A stretch of 64,000 nucleotides of DNA from the NCBI RefSeq assembly GCF_000143535.2, contig NC_037315.1, positions 2,108,001-2,172,000 on the forward strand, written 5' to 3'. The translations under genes and the position numbers were made by a program. Of the stretch, positions 60,303 through 64,000 are shown one piece after another. Each line of letters begins with the position of its first letter. Position 1 is the stretch's first letter. This DNA comes from Botrytis cinerea B05.10 (taxonomy: Eukaryota > Ascomycota > Leotiomycetes > Helotiales > Sclerotiniaceae). The notes under the pieces were generated by a model. That model had not been told where the DNA came from and ran no database searches. It saw only the letters and a list, made by a program, of their open reading frames with translations.

Positions 60303-60839
60303 ATGAAGCTTTCACCACGCTTGTTAATGGCGTCGCCTTCTGCAGCAGGTACCGGAAAGGCATTCAGACCTGCGCCTATGGCATTATTGCCACCAATTCC
60401 TTTGTATAGAAGGTTGTTTAGAGCGCATAGGAAACATTTACCGAGAGAGATGAGGTTACTGGGGGATGAGTATATTAAGAGCGAGTTCAGACAACACAGG
60501 GAGGTGGAGAATCCGGTGCACATTGTGAGTTGTGTGCTTTGGATAAGAAATGGAGGGGTTTAGGATGTATGAGAGCTAATTGAGGGATAGATCGGCTTCT
60601 TAACGGAGTGGCAGATGTACGCACAGAAACTGGAGGGAGAAAGTTGGATTGGAGAGCGTATGGACAAGGAGAAGATTGACAAGATGAGTGGTATGCATTT
60701 TGCTATAAATTGATAATGACAAATGCTAACGGAGAGTTCAGATCAACAATTAGGGCAACTGTATGAGCTCATGCAAGCAATACGAAAGAAGCAAGTAGAG
60801 GAAAGTGGAGAGGAGAACCCGGGGCCTGAACAGTTATAA
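60303..60839 (+). CDS. SDHAF3: Succinate dehydrogenase assembly factor 3 (Acn9, LYR protein)
   Basis: Mitochondrial matrix LYR protein that protects the iron-sulfur subunit Sdh2 during complex II assembly. Three exons: 60303-60524, 60591-60690 and 60742-60839 (420 nt, 139 aa). An N-terminal presequence (MKLSPRLLMASPSAAGTGKA) is followed by the LYR motif in PLYRRLFRAHRKHLPREMRL, then LGDEYIKSEFRQHREVENP. Exon 2 adds the conserved FLTEWQMYAQKL, and exon 3 adds QLGQLYELMQAIRK. This order and the length are characteristic of Acn9/Sdh7. The gene shares a divergent promoter with MTQ2. Confidence 0.95.
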
Positions 60840-61256
60840 AGCTATAAATGATCGGACTTGTATGATATGTACATATTTACATGGGATGTGCGGAGTTTGG
60901 AATGGGATATTGCACCGGAGGACTAGCGCTACTTCTCAATGGATGAATGAGATATACCCATACGTACATAATGACTCTCGTCTGAGAAAATGCGATGGCA
61001 ATATGAGTATCAGCCTTATGATTCACCTTCCGTTCTCTCCTATGTGAATCGTTGTGAGAGGAAAGAAGTTTACGGCTTTGTGTTTGTCCTCCATCGATTC
61101 ACTCACACTTGTCTGAATTTTCCTTCAACTCGCATTTCTCAAAACCGCCGCCGAACTCACATCTCCAAGTCGAGAGAGGAAGGTACCTAGCAATTTGTTA
61201 CTCGAGTACAGAATTCAACCCACACTCAAATCATCCACTAAGTAACATCTACCAAA
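60840..61256. other. Spacer between SDHAF3 and the small Cys/His-rich gene
   Basis: About 415 bp. It holds a 3' end and the promoter and leader of the next gene. No gene seen. Confidence 0.5.
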
Positions 61257-61655
61257 ATGTGCAAATATACCTTCCACCAATCCTCCACCTGCTATGAGCA
61301 CCAGGACCCCAAAAATAATTCTCATCCTCGCTCTCACCACCACTCTCACTCCTCCTCCCCCAAATCCAAAGACAAAAACGTCCTTTATCAGCCCTGCCAA
61401 TGGATACAAATCGTCCAGCCCTGCAATTGGGGCATGGGTCTCCTCACCTGTCCAATCTTCGCCTCTAGTGCCATAAGAATCGAAGGACCGATGATTATAA
61501 GAGTGGTGAAATACATGTGTCCGAGGCATGATTTCAGAGGAGTGTATGACAGGAATCTGGTAAAGATGGTTGAGGAGAGGAAGACGGGTGGTTCGGTGAG
61601 TTTGCTTGGAGTTTGGGCCGGGGAAGTGAGGGAAAGGGTCAGGAGACTGAGGTAG
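61257..61655 (+). CDS. Small Cys/His-containing hypothetical protein
   Basis: Single exon of 132 aa. The start context ACCAAAATG is close to optimal. The N-terminus (MCKYTFHQSSTCYEHQDP) with spaced Cys and His resembles small fungal proteins that begin with a Cys-x-x-Tyr...Cys...His pattern and may bind zinc; this is inference. A His/Ser-rich stretch follows (HPRSHHHSHSSSPKSK), then CQW, CNW and C residues in LLTCPIF and YMCPRH, and a basic C-terminus (GEVRERVRRLR). There is no signal peptide. It is not assigned to a family. Its strong start context and Cys spacing support a real gene. Confidence 0.6.
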   Translation: MCKYTFHQSSTCYEHQDPKNNSHPRSHHHSHSSSPKSKDKNVLYQPCQWIQIVQPCNWGMGLLTCPIFASSAIRIEGPMIIRVVKYMCPRHDFRGVYDRNLVKMVEERKTGGSVSLLGVWAGEVRERVRRLR

Positions 61656-62096
61656 TTAAGATGAGACAAGCTAATGATGTGCGTGGGAATAGTGGTTTGG
61701 TCCGCCTGATATGACGCCAGAACCGAGGAAGAAGGAAGTGGAAAAGAAGAAGAAGGTTCAGAGGAAGGATGATATTAAACTCTGTATTACTATGTGAGGA
61801 AGAGGGTGCGAGTACGAGAGGAGAGAGAAATGGCAATTGAGAGTTTGTCACAAAGGTTTTAGTCTCGAAGTGTCATTAATTGCGTTTCTAGGCGGAGATT
61901 TGCTTCATGCATGTGTTTTCGAAGTGCGATGGCCTAAAACGATTGGAGAATCAGAGCTTCGTTGTGTATGACCAAAGCACACACTGGAAGTTCAATGTTT
62001 GAAGCAAATTGAAGACTATGCGTTGATATGTTCAGTAACTTATTTGGTCATCGATGACTCTATGCTATCTATAATAATATTGCTAATTCCCAAGGT
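61656..62096. other. Convergent spacer before the dioxygenase gene
   Basis: About 440 bp between two 3' ends. No gene supported. Confidence 0.5.
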
Positions 62097-63423
62097 CTAT
62101 TCTGCATCCAGTGGTGCAACAGGGGCCTGATCATTGACCTGAATGCCACCTCTCTTCTTCTCGTTAGAATCATGGAACGGTAGTTTCCATCCTCCCTCAC
62201 TCTCTGGAGTCGCCAGCCATAGTCTCATAAGATGTCTCCTTGGGGCTGGTGGTGCATGATCCTTGTATTCAGTACGAGCATGAAGTACGTGCTCGTTACT
62301 CAAGAATTGGATATCGCCAATCTCAAGAATCATGTGCAATCTCAATCGATGACAAGTTTCTTCCAAAACCTTAGCAGCCTCAACCTGTTCGGGTGACAAA
62401 GGTGGAATGACTCCTGCATCTGAAAATCGAGTGAGAGACTTCACGTAATATGGATCCCATTTTGAGTACACACGACCATTGGGGCCGGTCTCGAGATAAA
62501 AGACGGAGGTCTTGATGTATGGTTCCTCACCAACACTGACCTCTCCCTTTCTATCAAAGTACCAGATAGGTTTGGTAAGTGTTTCTGCTACATCGGGGCG
62601 TTCTTTCTGTAAAGTGTTCCAGACGTGGTGAGAAGAAACGATATCTGATTCTCCACCTTCGAGCGCTCTTGCAATGCACAGAAGGCCGACAATATCAGAG
62701 TCATCAGCGTGGAAGAATTGTCTATTGTTGTTAGTCATTTGACACAGAACAACAACGAGATCAAGACTTACCTGGCGTTGGTTCGATAAATTCTAACTTT
62801 ATCAATCTGTGTTGAATCCTCGCCAAGATCCTTAACGTGCCCAAGAACATGACCTCGACCATTTTGACTGACAAAATATCCAAGATATGTTCCCAATCCC
62901 ATATATGCAACGGCAGATTTATGGTTACCCCATTTCTCGACTGGAAATCCTTTGAAGAGGATAAAGCCCTTTCCGTTCAGCGTTTCGGTTCGAATCGATG
63001 CTAGTAAAGTAGAAAGTTTTGAGAGGCGGAAAGTGTCCTGCTTGGAATTAGTAAAAGAACCTTCTGATTCGTACTTGGATGACACTCAAGTGTTCCACGA
63101 CATACCTGAGAAATACCCGTCAGGGGTATTTTATCCGCAATGAACTTATCCGCTACAGCACTCAGTTCTGCGATTTCCTCTTCATTGAAGACATGAACCC
63201 ATCTTTCCGGGTTATTGATATAATCTTCTGCCTTCCATACCGTTTCTCCAGTGATTTCTTTGGGGAAATCAGAGTATGGTCTCAATTGATCATAGAGTGG
63301 TGGATGTTGACCCGAAGTTTTGATGCCATCTGGGAAGACTTTGCGATCAATAGGTTTTTGGGACGATGGAGAGGAAAGCTGGTGGGGTGCTACAGGTTGG
63401 GTATCAAGAAGAGAAGGAGCCAT
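62097..63423 (-). CDS. TauD/TfdA-family Fe(II)/2-oxoglutarate dioxygenase
   Basis: Non-haem iron, 2-oxoglutarate-dependent oxygenase of the TauD/TfdA family; known fungal relatives act on taurine, sulfonates or related small acids. Three exons: 63423-63106, 63037-62772 and 62721-62097 (1209 nt, 402 aa). Introns (68 and 50 nt) have GTATGT and GTAAGT donors. The metal-binding triad is visible: H-x-D in QFFHADDSD at the start of exon 3 and the distal His in NEHVLHARTEY. It is followed by the 2-oxoglutarate-binding Arg region RRHLMRLWLA. GKGFILFKGFPVEKW and YMGLGTYLGY are typical of the fungal TauD-like subgroup. Length matches that subgroup. Substrate unknown; no sulfur or taurine genes are adjacent within the window. 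Confidence 0.92.
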
Positions 63424-64000
63424 TTTTACAATCTCTCAAATGTCGAATGGCGAATGAAACAAGTGAAGATATACAAAAGTATCCAAAAATGCGGTTTGAT
63501 ATTGAAATGAAGGATAGAAAGAGGGGGACACTGGAAGAGGGGGGTGGTATCTACTTATCACTATTTATCTTACCTCACACTTGATAATTGCGTAAGGCAT
63601 TCTATCTTTTCTTACAATGACGGAAGTTTAGTTTCGGTTTCATTTGTAGATCTACTTTCTGTGGTCAATTGCGTGATATGTATGTAGATATGGCGAATTC
63701 GCTGGTTCGCTCCAGATTGCTGGGGTTGTTGGCCGAGGGTGTCCGGCCAGGATGATGTGGGGCACATTCCCCTCTTTGTGGCTGAACAGGAGCATGGGAG
63801 GAGCATGGCACCATGGGTATGGGAAGGCGAGGAAGGGAAACCATCTACTGATAATTCTTCGAACTCAACTCAACAAAAAAGGACGTTGCTCAAACAGTTC
63901 TAAACGATGGATATAATGTACAATTTACAGAAAAACAAAACGCCAAACGCATTCAACGTCGATAAACATCAAAACGTTTCTATATCATTCCAAAATTATA
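63424..64000. other. Upstream region of the dioxygenase gene to the window end
   Basis: It should contain the TauD-like gene's promoter. No further gene start is visible before the end of the window. Confidence 0.5.

Noticed and set aside
1..64000. CRISPR arrays, transposon open frames, rRNA operons
   Set aside because: No regularly spaced repeats with unique spacers, no transposase or reverse-transcriptase motifs and no rRNA-like sequence were seen.

Overview
The window looks like a chromosomal segment of a filamentous ascomycete, most likely a leotiomycete close to Botrytis/Sclerotinia. This rests on short introns (43-154 nt) with GTATGT/GTAAGT donors and CTAAC/CTGAC branch sites, on Swr1, SmD1, complex I and SUN-family sequences of filamentous-fungal type, and on long simple-repeat-rich intergenic DNA. 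The genus is an inference; no search was run. I see no rRNA or tRNA gene, transposon, virus or CRISPR array.

Most gene models below were rebuilt by eye by joining exons. In each spliced gene the reading phase was carried through every junction and ended in a stop codon with a total length divisible by three.

1-16 kb is gene-poor. It holds a SUN-family cell-wall protein gene (1371-2842, minus), a 7.4-kb stretch full of microsatellites with no recognisable gene, an orphan gene built on 28-residue tandem repeats (10257-11471), a second orphan with an acidic tail (12097-12714) and a small coiled-coil protein gene (14874-15161). 16.5-27.3 kb carries an eight-exon amino-acid permease gene, the large TRAPPII subunit gene TRS130 (1566 aa) and a secreted beta-propeller (SMP-30-like) protein gene. 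27.3-35.5 kb is a second gene desert with one well-framed 31-codon small ORF. 35.5-47 kb holds a SCOC-type short coiled-coil gene, a conserved fungal gene of unknown function (512 aa) and a complex I subunit gene (NDUFB8 type). A 393-bp divergent promoter separates the last of these from SWR1, the ATPase of the H2A.Z-depositing remodeller (1607 aa).

48-64 kb is denser: a wax-synthase-like membrane acyltransferase, a Nudix hydrolase, an MmgE/PrpD-family enzyme (cis-aconitate decarboxylase/2-methylcitrate dehydratase superfamily) diverging from an MFS sugar-type transporter, then the housekeeping genes PKR1 (V-ATPase assembly), SMD1 (spliceosome), MTQ2 (release-factor methyltransferase) and SDHAF3/ACN9 (succinate dehydrogenase assembly), a small Cys/His-rich protein gene and a TauD/TfdA dioxygenase gene.

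No new multi-gene system is evident. The items most worth checking are the 28-residue repeat orphan, the small ORF in the second desert, the PrpD/transporter pair with an uncertain PrpD 5' end and an interrupted frame between them, and introns of the complex I gene that appear to skip the first AG after the branch site.
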